In this document: positions 1 to 14,165 of the stretch, one piece after another | Layout of the letters: every line of letters starts with the position of its first letter | Numbering within the stretch: the first letter of the stretch is position 1 | Source: Ipomoea triloba | Lineage: Eukaryota > Streptophyta > Magnoliopsida > Solanales > Convolvulaceae | Length of the DNA stretch: 64,000 bases | NCBI RefSeq assembly: GCF_003576645.1 | Contig: NC_044919.1 | Coordinates: 25,893,421 to 25,957,420 of the forward strand | Reading direction: 5' to 3' | Translations under genes and position numbers: made by a program | The notes under the pieces: model-generated | What the model was told of the DNA's origin: nothing | Seen by the model: only the letters and a program-made list of their open reading frames with translations | Databases searched by the model: none

Positions 1-75
<75 letters not shown>
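1..75. repeat. (AT)n microsatellite at window edge
   Basis: An uninterrupted AT dinucleotide run opens the window and probably continues beyond it. Confidence 0.95.
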
Positions 76-76
<1 letters not shown>

Positions 77-791
77 CCTCATCCCATCTACATTTTATAA
101 GTCCATAGTCTATCACATTAATTTTAATCACATATTGGATTGCACGGCATTTGTTAACCATATAATGTATAAATATAATTCATTTATATCGCACTAAACT
201 ACGGAAGACATTAATTTTAATTGATTATAAATATTAAGATATTATTTTTTTTCTTTTAATAATTTTTTCTTTTAGCATTAGTCAAATAAATAAAATAAAT
301 TTAGCTATTTTATTAAAAAAATTCGGTTATATTTAACCGATTGAAAATTGACGGTTTCGATTATTTTGGTTATGAAGGTTGGTCGGTAGATTTTCGGCCG
401 GTTATGAATGTTCGGTTAAAATTTCGGTTATTGACCGAAATCGACCAATGCTCACCCCTAAGTTTAGTTCAACCATACAAATTGTTAGTGTTGTACTCCA
501 TCCATCCCATTTTATGTTGTCGGGTTCGGTTAACGAGGCTTGATTGAAATTATTTACAATTTAATTTTTCATAATATTAAGTTTAGAATTAGTATGTAAA
601 ATTTATATATTTAGAAACTACATTAAAAGTACTATAAAACACAAAAAATCAAATTTAAAAATTATAAGAAAATGCTAATAGAAATAAGCGAAGAAGAAAG
701 AGTTTATTTAACCAATGAATAATAAGTATGACAGAGAAAATGAGACAAATGGAGTAAATTACAGTGTATCTTTGTGCTAATAACGTGTTAT
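76..791. other. AT-rich non-coding DNA with a decayed MITE-like patch
   Basis: I see no gene here. Around 325-465 there is a dense cluster of GGTT/AACC/CCGA motifs (for example TTAACCGATTG and TTGACCGAAATCGACC) ending in ATGCTCACCCCTAAG. That ending resembles the edge of a common plant non-autonomous DNA transposon. The rest is AT-rich and featureless. A 68-codon frame at 341-547 lies inside the motif cluster and looks like chance. Confidence 0.4.
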
Positions 792-1572
792 AAAGGGTCA
801 AATAGATCCCTAAACATTATACGAAAGTGCAATTAGGCCCCAAACTTTAAAAAGTTCAATTAAACACATAAACTTATCATTTTGATGCATCTAGATCCAA
901 TAGCCTATCACCTACTAGTAATACCCGGTAATTAAACTTCATATGGTTAAATCGGCCGCCGCCGACTATTTTTCGTTCGCCTTCTTCCTCAATCGAAGAA
1001 GGAAACCAAAGTCGCTTTTTTCTCAGTTGAAGAAGGGGACGCCGGTTGCCTTCTTCCTGGAGAAGGAGGCGACCAAACGTTGCCTTCTTCTTGGAGAAAG
1101 AGGCCATTGGACACTGGCAGCCGTTTTGGGTTTCAGGTGTCCTTTTTAATTTTTTTTTATATAATAATTGTTTAGGGTGTCGTTTTGGGTTTCTGGCGGT
1201 CAACAATCGGTCAACGATGATATAGTTACCGATAACCTTTTTTTTTTTTTCGGTATAGCCTAGGGTTTCCACCGTCGGACACAATGACTAATCCCCTCGC
1301 TGGATTGTAGGCACCTCTATTGGGTGGGACAACTGGCCTGGAGATTTAAGGCTGCTCCATACCAAAAGCCAATAATCGAACCCTTACCGATAACCTATTA
1401 GTTACCTTCTTCGTTTTTGTTTTTTTTTTTTTTTGAAAATTAATAGCTACCTGAGTTCTAGGTAGACTTATTTGATTGGTTTTATGAAGTTGAAGTACTT
1501 AATTGCACATTTTTTAAGTTTGAGGACTTAATTGCACTTTTGTATAATGTTTAGGGGTGTATTTGACCCTTT
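792..1572. mobile_element. Terminal-inverted-repeat DNA transposon (MITE or Mutator-like)
   Basis: The left end AAAGGGTCAAATAGATCCC and the right end are inverted copies of each other. The match continues for about 75 bp on each side through the motifs CTAAACATTATAC and AAGTGCAATTA. The interior is GC-richer and contains TTCTTC/GAAGAAG-rich DNA with no transposase. A SINE is inserted inside it. No clear target duplication was seen. Terminal repeats of this length are typical of Mutator-like non-autonomous elements; the superfamily is inference. Frames on both strands (877-1284, 943-1149) are non-coding by appearance. Confidence 0.75.
1238..1383 (-). mobile_element. SINE, 5'-truncated, with 12-bp target duplication
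   Basis: On the minus strand the copy begins with a pol III B-box-like GGGTTCGATTATTGG and ends in a 13-nt A tail (T13 at 1238-1250 on the plus strand). It is flanked on both sides by TTACCGATAACC (1226-1237 and 1384-1395), a perfect 12-bp target duplication. That is what target-primed retrotransposition leaves behind. No A box is visible, so the copy is probably 5'-truncated. A diverged relative lies at 63398-63540. Confidence 0.8.
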
Positions 1573-1693
1573 TCCTATAAATTATAATTTAATCTCGTGT
1601 GAATCATCCACTTGTATGTTCAAAACAATACAAAGAAGAAGAGAGAGGAGCCATGTTGAACTTAGGAACTCCATAATCAGTTTCATTAGATAA
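1573..1693. other. Short intergenic stretch
   Basis: AT-rich DNA between the inverted-repeat element and a compound microsatellite. No gene or repeat is recognised. Confidence 0.4.

Positions 1694-1786
<93 letters not shown>
1694..1786. repeat. Compound (CA)n(TA)n microsatellite
   Basis: A CA dinucleotide run to about 1731 passes directly into a TA run to about 1786. A 69-codon minus-strand frame across it is an artefact of the repeat. Confidence 0.95.
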
Positions 1787-1788
<2 letters not shown>

Positions 1789-1799
1789 CATGAAAAAAC

Positions 1800-2680
1800 T
1801 GTATCCAACTAGGGAAGAGAAAAACTAGGATAATGGTAAAAAATAGATATATTTAAACACTCTCCCTTAACCATTATCTTACCATACTCGTGGCCTCGTT
1901 AAAAATCTTGATCGTTAGAAAAACCTACTAGGAAAGACCTAGTCCAGAAAAAGAGTACACGTACAAAGTGTGTAAAATCATGTGCCACACCTCTTAGCCT
2001 CATTAAAAACCTTAGCATTCATGGACGTTGATAAGATCCATCCATTTAGCAGCACCTTAGGATGGCATAGCCTTAAAAGTGAAGGGCGAGGTTCAAACGA
2101 GGAAAGGCTTATGGTGGATACCTAGGCACCCATAAGAAAAATCTAATGGAAAAAAACTAAGGGAAAAAGATTACAATCATAAGTCTTTATGACATAATCT
2201 TTAGAATCTCAAGAGTCTCAACTAACGGTTGTCTCTCCCCTCCCCCCGCTCGCCACCCCCGAAGACAACAATCTTCCAAGCCCACGTATCGAAATTTTAT
2301 GAATATATTTTTCAAAAGTGGACGTAGGCAGAGATTTAGTGAACGAATATGCCAGATTGTCTCACTAGATCAAAAATCTTATATAATAAAATAAAATTAA
2401 TAGAAATTAATTTCAAAAAATTGATCCGAACTAATGCAATTCTAAAATAGTACACATCAAAAGTTCGTGACCGTGAAATCTATACTTTTTGGTGAAGCAC
2501 TGAACGGTGCAAGAAAATACTCAATAGTGCGACAAAGGACCAGAAGGTGCTTGATGAACAAAACATTGAATGTTGCCTATACTGAGCACCGGAAAGTGAT
2601 GTGCTTTAATGACACCAAAAAGGTGTTAAACCTCAAGCACCACCGTAAGGTGCTATTGAATGGTGCTTAACCAGAAACAT
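1800..2680 (-). other. Possible decayed copia 3' region; otherwise unrecognised
   Basis: On the minus strand the stretch at about 1860-2000 contains GGTTTTT...TTTTTAACGAGGCC phrases, twice in similar form (near 1890 and 2000). They resemble the non-coding segment between pol and the 3' LTR of many plant copia elements. Nothing in 2130-2680 is recognised; the plus-strand 67-codon frame at 2467-2670 has no family signature. This is a weak inference. Confidence 0.25.
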
Positions 2681-2846
2681 CATTTAATTTTTCTGTCTTT
2701 CATTTGTAGAATAAAGGAATTGAACCCTTAACCTTTCATAGCACAAACACAAATCTACAAACTACTCAACCTAACATTTTATGTAAATTCATCTATTTTT
2801 ACTTTATGTATATATATATTATTAAAAAAGTGACATCTATTTTTAC

Positions 2847-2852
<6 letters not shown>

Positions 2853-2890
<38 letters not shown>
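2853..2890. repeat. (TA)n microsatellite
   Basis: TA dinucleotide run followed by a short ATTA repeat. Confidence 0.9.
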
Positions 2891-2895
<5 letters not shown>

Positions 2896-3064
2896 TTAAT
2901 TAATTAAAAAAGTGCCATAAAAATAGTGTTGCCCAAAGGATTCAATCACCTTTCGTATGGCAAAACGAAACATTACCATCTTATCTAGCTAATCCATTAT
3001 CTATAATATCTGTTTTCATGTACCATATATACATATATACATACAAAACTATATATGGGGTAGG

Positions 3065-3974
3065 CAGGGGCGGAGCCAGAAAACTCCAGTTGGGGGGGCC
3101 AATATGCTAGAGAAAATTTGCCGTGTTAGTCGACATTATAATTAATCGTACTATATTATTATATATACTATACATTATTGTAATTATTATTGATAATGAT
3201 TTCTAATTATACTTTGTATAATAACGTATGAAATATATAATTATATGAGTAGATTGACACGAGTGTCGATCATTACTTTAGATTTTTTTCATATATCACA
3301 AAATATCATAATAATAATAATAACAACAACATTTATTTAAATATAAATTGTCAATTTTTATCAAATAAAAAATTTTGTCAATTATTTTGTCACCAAATTT
3401 TTTCATAATTAATTGATATTCATTTTACTGGTTAACAATATTTCAAAATTTGAGAGATAAAGACATAAATCAATATCACAAATTAAAAAATCAATATTAA
3501 TTTTTGACAATTTCAACACTAATTATTTAAACAAGCAAATGTACATCTTCAAAAGTGTAAATAAATAATTAAAATACAAAATAAATCATTAATTAATTAA
3601 TCAACATAACTAATAAAACTAAAGCATATCTCAAATTTAGAGATTTTTTAAAATAAAATGGATATTTGATGCCCTCCATTATTAAAATCTTGATAAAAGA
3701 AATAAGATAAAAAGAAAATGGTAACTTTAATTATTTGGTTTATTTCTTTCTATTTAATGAATTTAAACTTTAATATATATTTTGAGTTCACTTAATATAA
3801 ACATAATAGATTATTTTTTAAAAAAAAAATTAAAGGGGGACCAAAAGTGTATTTATCCCTACTATATCAATATATACATACATATTTATTAAAATATTTT
3901 AAGGTGGGGTAGGGGGTGGGGTGGGGGTTGGGGGGGGCAGGGCCCCCCTACCCCATAAGGTGCCTCCGCCCCTG
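3065..3974. mobile_element. Non-autonomous DNA transposon with CAGGGGCGGAG termini
   Basis: The left end CAGGGGCGGAGCCAGAAA is matched by an inverted right end (CAGGGGCGGAGGCACC on the minus strand, ending near 3974). The interior is AT-rich with no transposase frame. CAGGGGCGGAGCCA termini are widespread in plant hAT-like or Harbinger-like non-autonomous elements; the superfamily is inference. A G-rich tract around 3900-3960 lies inside the right end. Confidence 0.7.
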
Positions 3975-4468
3975 GGGGTAGGGGTGGGGTGAGATGGGGC
4001 AGCAGCCCCATTGCCCCCACAGTGGCTCCGTCACTGTTTATGGAACTCTTGGTCATAAAGTAGTGCTCCAATGACAAATAAGTAATGGACTTCTAGTCTC
4101 AAAATATCCTCATTATCCTATGAGTTCAAAAATGGTTCATTTTCTATTTCAAGAGATTGAAAACCATTAGTGTGATAAGTAAATGATACTTATCCATATA
4201 GAACGCGTCAAATACATTTTTCAAGATTGGTTAACTGGTATCTAAAACTCCTTCAAGACGAGATTTATCTAGTGCACACCATTAGGTAGTGACTGCACGT
4301 TTTTCTCGCCATCCAAAAAAAATAGTGTACGACATACTAACTAATAGGGGGACAATTCAATTTTAGGCTAGTCCTATCAAACTATCGAGCTTAACGGTTT
4401 GGGCTAATCGGTTCTTTTTTGTCTAGTATAATACATTACCTCTGATGAAATTTTTAGTAGCAAAATAA

Positions 4469-4470
<2 letters not shown>

Positions 4471-4516
<46 letters not shown>

Positions 4517-4533
4517 TTTTAGTAGCAAAATAA

Positions 4534-4569
<36 letters not shown>
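4471..4569. repeat. Two (TA)n microsatellites separated by a duplicated 22-bp spacer
   Basis: TA runs at about 4471-4513 and 4535-4569 are each preceded by the same TTTTTAGTAGCAAAATAAGA sequence. The block (unique leader plus TA run) is therefore tandemly duplicated. Confidence 0.9.
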
Positions 4570-4571
<2 letters not shown>

Positions 4572-5560
4572 TGTGGAGGAGTTCTCAGGTGAAAAATGTG
4601 GATAAAGCTCAGCCATTGATTCATTCAAGATAAAAAATGTGCACTGGAAGACACAACAATGTGCACGAGAATGCACAAAGATGTGAAACAATTATTAGAA
4701 AGACTAAATTCAATACAGGATCTTCAACACAAATCATAAACGATCACAAATCATAAATGATCAATACAATATTCAACTCAAATTAGTAATTAGTGATTCA
4801 TTCAAGATCAAGTGCTCTTTTTTTTAAAAAAAAATAAAATCTAACACCTACGATTTTTAAAATTATGACTGGAAGGCACAACAATGTGCACTAGAAGGCA
4901 ACAATATGCATTGGAAGGCAACATAATATGCATTGAAAGTAAGAAACTGTGTGCTCTAGAAGAGACAACAATGTGCACTCAAATAAGAAAAATTGTGCAC
5001 TGGAAGGCAACAATGTACACTAGAAGGCAGAACAATGTGTACTCAAAGGGAGAAACTGTGCTCTTTAGAAGAGACAACAATGTGTACTCGAAGAAGTAAA
5101 AAATGTGCACTGAAAGAAAGAAAAAAGTGCACTGGAAGTGCACCACTAACCAGGCTTTATTGCACCACTTAAAATGAGTGTGAGTGTCAAACTCGTTGGT
5201 CACAAGACATATCAACAGGTTCAAAAGACCCATTGAAAAAACCTGTTGGTCCAGTGATATTTTTTAATAGGTCTATTGAACCCACTGCATTTTTCCCATT
5301 TTATAGCACTTAGTGGTGCACCACAAACTATGAATCAGTGCACCACAGACTAACACTTAGTGCACCACAAAATGTACATGGTGCACAAAATTATTAAAAT
5401 GCCACTGCATTTTTCATTGATTTTCAGCCACTTGGTGGTGCACCATACACCGTTGCTTAGTGCACCACAGACCAACACTTTATGCACCAGAAATATACAT
5501 AGTGCACAAAATTACAAAATGTCACCGTATTTTCTTCCTTTTAATTAATTTTCAGCCGTT
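4570..5560. repeat. Degenerate GTGCACTGGAAGGC / GTGCACCAC repeat field
   Basis: From about 4635 to 5145, ATGTGCACTGGAAGGCAACA-like units recur irregularly. From about 5290 to 5510 the related phrases GTGCACCAC and TAGTGCACCACA recur. Short frames here (4884-5099, 4979-5233, 5360-5548) are by-products of this repetition. No known repeat family is asserted. Confidence 0.6.
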
Positions 5561-5597
5561 GATATCTTAGCTCATGCAATAGTCCAATTATGTCCGG

Positions 5598-7051
5598 TAG
5601 GGATGTCAATCAGGCCCAAACCCGATGGACTGACCCGTTAAGCACGAAAAACTACAGGGTTAAAACTAAAAATAAAAAATTAACCCAATAAACTAATCAG
5701 GCTAATTGGGCCGACCCTATAAGACTGACGGGTTGAATCGGGTTGGTCCGACGGGTAGCTCGTTGGGCTACTTAAAAAAAACCTAAAACTAAAAAAATTA
5801 AGGTTCATTTGTGCAATTGCTACTTTACTAGTTTGCTACTCATTTTCTCTTCCTGCTTCAGATTTCACTTCAGCCGTAGCCTCCACGCCTTCACTTTTCA
5901 TGCTTCTCCGCCTTCACGCTTCAGCCGCCACTGACCGCCCGACGGCCGACGCCTGCCGCTCTCCTTGGAGACTAGGACGCCAGATTGCTGCACCGTCACC
6001 TTGTGAACTTGCAGTGTTGCCGGCTTGCCCTATGCCCATCTCCATTCTTCTAATAGTCCAGCTTTAGGACTCTAGTCTCTAGCGACTAACAGAGTAACAA
6101 ACAGCTAGGCAATAGTGACCAATGGGCAGTGGGTAAGTTTCAAACCTCCAAGGCTCCATTTACTTGAAGTTATTATTATCATTTTTTAATAATAATTTGG
6201 CCAGCTAAACCGCCTATGGGTACCGACATAGTTGTGTTTTCTCCAACAAAATCGCTTGTGGGTATCGGAGTCTTGCTTGAAATTTTGAATGCTTTAAATT
6301 ATGAATGTGTATTCTGTAATCTGTAACTTGTATAATAGGACTTAGGAGATTAATATTCTTTACTCTTTAATTTGTTTAATTTATATGATAAGGGTGAATT
6401 AATATATGCAAATATCTTATAAATTTGTAATTTGTATCTTTAATAAGTGAATTACTATAAATATGTATTTAATTCATTTATTTGACAATTATATAGTTTT
6501 TGTAATCTTATTTTATTTACACTCTTATTTTTATGACTTTATGACATATGAGAAATTGAGAATTACCAATTATGGAGATTTGGATGTTAGCTACTTAGCT
6601 TATTAAGTTATCAGGGACTTGCAAGTTGCAATTGCATTATGTTTTTTGAATTGAAACGTGGAAATGATGATTTGATAACATACTTAACACTCTCTAACCT
6701 TGTGTAGTTGCAAAACTGCAATTTCATTTATTTAAAGGACCCGTTATAAAATAAATAATTCTTAGAAACATATATGTAATTGCTAATTTGTTACCATTTG
6801 ATTTAAATTTTAATGTGCTCAATGCTCATCCGGTTGACCCTTTCTATCGAATGTAAATATTCATTTTCGATTTTCAGTTTAGTTCATATGGTTTAACCCA
6901 TCCGGTAAGCCCGACAACCCGATGTTTAGGCTTAGGGCTAGCCCGAATTCAAAAATAAATAATAAAATAACTGACGGCCCGAATCCGATAAGTCCAACAA
7001 CTCGACAGGGCTAGCCTAAAACCAAGTGGACTGGTCCAATTGATATCCCTA
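5598..7051. mobile_element. hAT-like non-autonomous element
   Basis: The left terminus TAGGGATGTCAATCAGGCC is inverted at the right end (TAGGGATATCAATTGGACC on the minus strand). The flanks contain ATGTCCGG (5590-5597) and ATGTCCAG (7056-7063), a possible 8-bp duplication with one mismatch, offset by four bases on the right. Eight-base duplications are a hAT hallmark. The interior has a CT- and CG-rich leader-like patch (5850-6060) and then AT-rich DNA, with no transposase. An element with related termini lies at 45005-46114. Confidence 0.65.
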
Positions 7052-7099
7052 ATTAATGTCCAGACGTCCACATGGGAGAAGGATGCCGCATCTGATCCT

Positions 7100-7106
7100 A
7101 TATATA

Positions 7107-7152
<46 letters not shown>
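7100..7152. repeat. Compound (TA)n(TG)n(TA)n microsatellite
   Basis: Dinucleotide runs directly abut the next MITE. Confidence 0.9.
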
Positions 7153-7154
<2 letters not shown>

Positions 7155-7156
<2 letters not shown>

Positions 7157-7535
7157 TGTAAGGGTCACACTTGTGTGAGACAATCTCACAGATCCTTATC
7201 CGAGAGACGGGTCGGGTCAATTCAATATGTTTTTCCAAGAATAAAATGTACGCAATACTTTTAAGGACAAATGTAATACTTTTATATTTTAATGTAAAAG
7301 TATTACTTTTTTTTTTTTTAAATCAAAAGTATTATATTTTTCCTTATAGGTAATGTTGCACTTTTGATGAAAAATGTAATACTTTTACATCAAAATGTAA
7401 AAGTATTACATTTTCCTATATAAGTAATAAACATTTTATTCATGATTTAATATAAGTATTACATTTCATCTTGACCCAACCTGTCTCACGAATAAAGATC
7501 CGTGAGACGGTCTCACACAAGTTTTTGCCTAAGTG
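7155..7535. mobile_element. MITE with ACTTGTGTGAGAC termini, copy 1
   Basis: The left end CACACTTGTGTGAGACAATC and the right end (inverted AAAACTTGTGTGAGACCGTC) form terminal inverted repeats. GACGGGTCGGGTC follows on the left with its inverted partner on the right. The interior carries many palindromic AAAAGTATTACATTTT-type phrases. Related copies lie at 28203-28658 and, truncated, at 24762-24912 inside a MYB intron. Confidence 0.8.
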
Positions 7536-7896
7536 TAATTACATATACTAATAACTTGTACATTATATTCACTTTTATTTGTGTATTTTTTTTAAAAGAT
7601 TTTATTCTTTCATATTTTACCTGTCTTATTTTTCTTTATCTAAATTATTAAAAAGTTATATAGAGGTTTTATCATTTTTTATGAGGGAAACTCGTAGCCG
7701 ATTAATATAAAACTAGTCTATCTTTGAATTGCAAATATAAGTTTTTTTTTTTTTTTTGCTTAAAATTGTCAAAATATATGAAAGGTTCTTGTGCTATATT
7801 GTTTTATTTATTTATTTACTTGAATTGTGTCAAATTTAGTTGTTGTAAAAAAATGTTATAACAATTGTGTAATACTATAACATATTAAATTCTTAA
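7536..7896. other. AT-rich intergenic DNA
   Basis: No gene or repeat family recognised; a T homopolymer lies near 7742-7757. Confidence 0.4.
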
Positions 7897-8015
7897 ACTA
7901 CAATGCCAAGCATCTTATGCTTGGATAGCACCTCTATGACTCTTTTTCAGGGAATGTTTCAGAAGAGAAAGTATATAACAGATACTACCTTGTAATAGAG
8001 TCAATAGTACCAAAA
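7897..8015 (+). mobile_element. SINE-like fragment (ATACTAC...GAGTCAATAGTAC family)
   Basis: The phrases AGATACTACCTTGTAATAGAGTC and AATAGTACC match the 3' part of copies at 8296-8495 and 31930-32045. It appears to be a decayed member of that family. Confidence 0.45.
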
Positions 8016-8295
8016 AAAACTAGAATACATTGCTCAAAGTAAAGATAATAATTATGATGATAGTATGATTCTTTGACAAACACCATAATATAGATTAAAA
8101 ATCGTTAATGACGGAGAAACATGTGATAATGACTTCTATTAATTTCTTGGTGGAAGTGTGGAACTGCATCTATCCACCATGCATCTTATCACTTTTGCTA
8201 GATTTTTTTTTAAAAATTAAATAAAAGAAACTTCTCATAAAAAAGGAAAAATCAACGCACAATAAAAGGAAAAAAAAACACAAGTCAGTAGGAAA
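8016..8295. other. AT-rich intergenic DNA
   Basis: Nothing recognised. Confidence 0.4.
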
Positions 8296-8495
8296 GTAGA
8301 AACACAAGGCAGTAGTGGCATTTGGTTGCTCCCCATGTTGGAGGGGCATGTTCGAACCTCAGTGAAGGCGATGCTGACTCTTTGTGCATCAGTAGGTTGA
8401 GAAAGCTCTTTGTGCTTCAGTAGGTTGAGAAAGTAGTTTATGAACAGATACTACATTGTAACTGAGTCAGTACTCAAACAAAAAAAAAAAAAAAA
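8296..8495 (+). mobile_element. tRNA-derived SINE copy
   Basis: The copy contains a B-box-like GTTCGAACCTC near 8350, a GACTCTTTGTG segment, an internal direct duplication (CTTTGTGCTTCAGTAGGTTG, twice) and the family 3' end ATACTACATTGTAACTGAGT. It ends in an A17 tail (about 8479-8495). The tRNA-like promoter, family 3' end and A tail together support a SINE. No target duplication was identified. Confidence 0.6.
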
Positions 8496-8499
8496 ATTT

Positions 8500-9186
8500 A
8501 CCTGTTCTAATTCATTCTTCAAATGAAAAAATACTTCTTAAAAAAAGTTAATGTGTTGGGCGAAAAAGTCACTGAGATCTATCACAATGCACAATAGAAA
8601 AACAAGAAATGACGGTATTGTATTCTAATTTCCACGAGGAATAGGAATTGAAACAGTATAGTGCAACTTTTGTTCTTGTTCTAAATGGACACGAAAAGGA
8701 TCAAAAGATAGTGTAAAACGTAGGATTTACAACGTAACCATCTTTGAAAATGCCGACAGAAAAACAAAATAGAGTAAATAGATTCCAAGTCATCAAGAAG
8801 ATTATCTTATCTGATAAATAAAAAAGGGAACCGTGACTGAGCTCACTACCATGTTTCTTTGGTCATGAAGTAAGCTATAGAAAATATGCATCATCTTGCA
8901 ATTACTATATGCATTAAATTACACCAAAATATAAATATATTATAATCATAAGCACTATTTCATTAATTTGCAAATATTAATGTTGAGGATATGATTTATA
9001 AATAATAAATGTACAATCTAATTATTACTCAATAAAAATAGATTACGGTTCACTTGTTACTTGGAACCTTTCAAATAATAAGGCTGGGTACAAATGAGAG
9101 GAATGTTGAGCGACCACGTGTTGTGCTTGGAGCCCATAAAACAAAAAACAATAAATGGCTAACGCACATGCAATCATTATACCCAT
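8500..9186. other. AT-rich intergenic DNA
   Basis: No gene, repeat family or RNA recognised. Confidence 0.4.
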
Positions 9187-9810
9187 GTTGTAAGGTAGAC
9201 TACTGATTTACACGTTCATTTTTAATATATTGAAAATTCATTTTCAATGTATTAAATATTCATTTTTGTATGGTCCACTAATTCTTCACTAGCATTCTAG
9301 TGAAGTACTTCCAGAATTGAAGAAGCGCTTGTTCTTCGTTGAAGGGCCTCCGAGCTCAAAAGACTTGATCTTCAGTAGAGAATGTCAACTTCAAGTTGAA
9401 TGTTAAGAGAGAACTCTATAGAGCTTCAATGTGTCTTCAAGTGTGTTTTATGATATGAAATGGACCCTCTAATGCCTCTATTTATAGTGGTGAGAATGTG
9501 AAACTCTCACTATATCTCAAACGTTTTGATATTTATCCAAATAAATAAATAAATATTTAGAATAAATACTCAGAATTATCCAAAACGAACCATGCCACAA
9601 TTGCGTCTAGGTTCATAATCCTATTAGAACTATATATAATATTTTAAATTTAAATTTAAATTTATAATTTGACTAAATTCTTATCAAATAATTAAATATA
9701 TTAGGCATATAACATACCATATTAATTCAATTAATTGATGTACAAGCTCACATAATATGCGGTCCAATATTACTAGCAAATTTAATTCCGTCAAAATTTT
9801 CATGTCTACA
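9187..9810 (-). mobile_element. LTR-like segment with TATA box
   Basis: Read on the minus strand it starts TGTAGACATG directly downstream of the copia pol relic and holds a TATA element CACTATAAATAGAGG (9475-9490). A closely similar arrangement (TGTAGACACAG start, CACTATAAATAGAG, then GAGCTTC phrases) occurs at 18660-20164. The distal end is not defined, so the left boundary is a guess. Most likely it is the 3' LTR left after an internal deletion of the adjacent element. Confidence 0.4.
9475..9490 (-). promoter_or_regulatory. TATA box of LTR-like promoter
   Basis: CCACTATAAATAGAGG on the minus strand has the consensus plant TATA form TATAAATAG. The near-identical site at 19785-19800 in another LTR-like segment supports function as a retroelement promoter. 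Confidence 0.5.
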
Positions 9811-10558
9811 AGTGCCTACCAAGCTCAGGAAAGTAACATCTATACCCCTTTTGCACACAAGAATAACTCAAAAAGACACACTTTAAAGTCTTTGGATCTA
9901 ACTTGGTGAAATTAGGATGGACATCTCAAACAAAACATACACAACCAAATACACGTGGGTCAATATGAAATAAAAGCTTTGAGGGATAGAGCCTATGGTA
10001 GGGAGTTTTCCCATTCAAGATTATATAAAGGGCATGCGATTAATTAAGAAACAAGTTGTGGAAATAACATCAACGTAAAACTACTTGGAAAATCTCTATT
10101 GAAATATTAAGGCCCTCGCAGTCTCAAGCAAATGCCTATTTTTGCACTCAGCTACCCCAATTCGGGAAGGTGTGTCAACACAATAGGACGTATTGATGTA
10201 GCTTACCCTTCTGAAGCATATAAGAGGCAAAGGGGAACGAAAAATATTCCTTAGCATTACCACTATGTAAGATTTTAACAGGCACCCTAAATTGGGTTTC
10301 AATTTTAGCACGAAACCTATGAAACACACCAAGCAATTTAAAACAACACTTCATTAGATATAACCATGTCATGCGAGAAAAATCATCAACGAACGTAACA
10401 AAATACTTAAACTCAGGTTTAGATGTCACATAAGAAAAATCCCATAAATCATAATGTACTAACTCAAAAGGAGTAGTTGCATGTTTGTGAACTCTAGGAC
10501 TCAAATGCAAGTGGTGGTGCTTAGAAAACTCACGCGACTCACAACGTAGAAAGGACTG
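9811..10558 (-). pseudogene. Copia pol relic, integrase core and downstream part
   Basis: Minus-strand frames give recognisable copia integrase pieces. There is a CESREF zinc-finger remnant, then TPFELVHYDLW with the first catalytic Asp, then FVTFVDDFSR and VKILHSGNAKEYF, where the catalytic DSGG is changed. Next come a frameshift, GVAECKNRHLLETARAL carrying the catalytic Glu, and, after further shifts and stops, RVFGCVCF and QKGYRCYFPEL. The reverse transcriptase and RNase H half is absent. It continues at 13514-14165 and has been split by LTRs of another element. It is dead: several frameshifts and stops, and a lost catalytic residue. Confidence 0.8.
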
Positions 10559-10995
10559 TTGGTCTCGATAAGAGTAGGTGTGAGTCTAGAAGGGGGAAGG
10601 GGGGAGGGGGAGGGGGGGGGGTAAATAGACTTGTATAAAAATTTGCAAATCTTTCCGACCTCTCGTGTGTATTGGACATAGGATGTTTAGGTCCAAAACC
10701 TCACAAGATGAAGACAAAGTTTTATGCGCAATGGAAAATTTATCCCCTTTTATTTTAGCACGAGTCTGAGTTAGTTCGAGAGGTGTGATTATATGCAGTG
10801 CAGTTCGGGAGATAAGGTTAGCGAGAGATAGAGCGAAATGTAAATGCGAGAGAGATTTTAAAGTGGTTTGGCCAACCCGCCTACGTCCACTCTTCTTCTA
10901 GAAACTCCTTAGAAGGATTGCACTAAAACTTTTCTTTTTAGTACAATGTCGAGCGCTTGAGCTTTGATCACCAAGCCCGCCTCAAGCCTCAGGTT

Positions 10996-10996
<1 letters not shown>
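10559..10996 (-). mobile_element. SIRE-like copia LTR, copy A (partial)
   Basis: This LTR-like segment shares the layout of 12267-13513: a natural G tract (about 10590-10621), then GTAAATAGACTT, and then phrases such as AGCGAGAGATAGAG and GATTGCACTAAAAC. The C-tract terminus (minus strand CTATTTACCCCC) followed by CTAGACTC is typical of SIRE/Maximus-type LTR ends. It is truncated by the N and poly-G block at 10996. Assignment to the lineage is inference. Confidence 0.55.
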
Positions 10997-13513
<2,517 letters not shown>

Positions 13514-14165
13514 AAGACAAACTTCGAAATTGAGGACACATTCTTTAACAATAGAAGCGAAGGATGCCCCAAACAAAAGTGAGCATTAAAAGGGGTGACA
13601 ACACCAGAGCAAGCAACAAACTCCAGCCTTGTGGTGTCAAGAATCTAGAGACCCCCGGACTTGTGCCATTTACCAATAACCCTCTTTGTCGAAAGATCAT
13701 GGAACACACAATGATCAAGAAAGAATGTAACACAAAAATTTAAAGCACGAGTAAGTTGGTAGATCGAAATCAAATTGAACAAAAATTTAGGCAAGCTCAA
13801 GACAGATATCAAGGGGAGTGAGGGGACAAGCGCAATGGTACCAAATTCAAGTACATGGGAGGTGGATCCATCTGCTAAGCTGACATGAGGACTATGTGTA
13901 TGTTAAGAAAATGTGAAAAATAGACTAGAGTTACTCAACATATGATATGTGGCACCTAAGTCTATGATCCATTTGGAAAACGATGAGAAAATGCATGAGG
14001 TTGTGCTACATGAGTTAGTAATTGCAATGACCGAAGAGGACAATGTTTTAGAGAGTCTTGGAATCGAGAAAACTCAGCAAACTCATTAGCAGAGATAGAG
14101 ACTGATTTGGTAGGTGTATCAAATTTATATTATGTCATACCCAGAAAAAAAAATCACAAAACACA
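13514..14165 (-). pseudogene. Copia pol relic, protease to GAG pre-integrase part
   Basis: On the minus strand, across frameshifts, copia-type phrases can be read: LPKFLFNLISIYQLT, then NFCVTFF, TKRVIGKWHKSGGLY, LDTTRLEF, and FNAHFCLGHPSLPLL-like text carrying the His-containing zinc-binding start of the integrase. These belong just upstream of the integrase pieces at 9811-10558. The two parts form one old element split by the LTR insertions at 10559-13513. Stops and shifts make it non-functional. Confidence 0.7.

Noticed and set aside
877..1284. 135-codon minus-strand protein
   Set aside because: It spans the interior of an inverted-repeat element and part of a SINE, is Lys/Arg-rich by composition, and matches no family.
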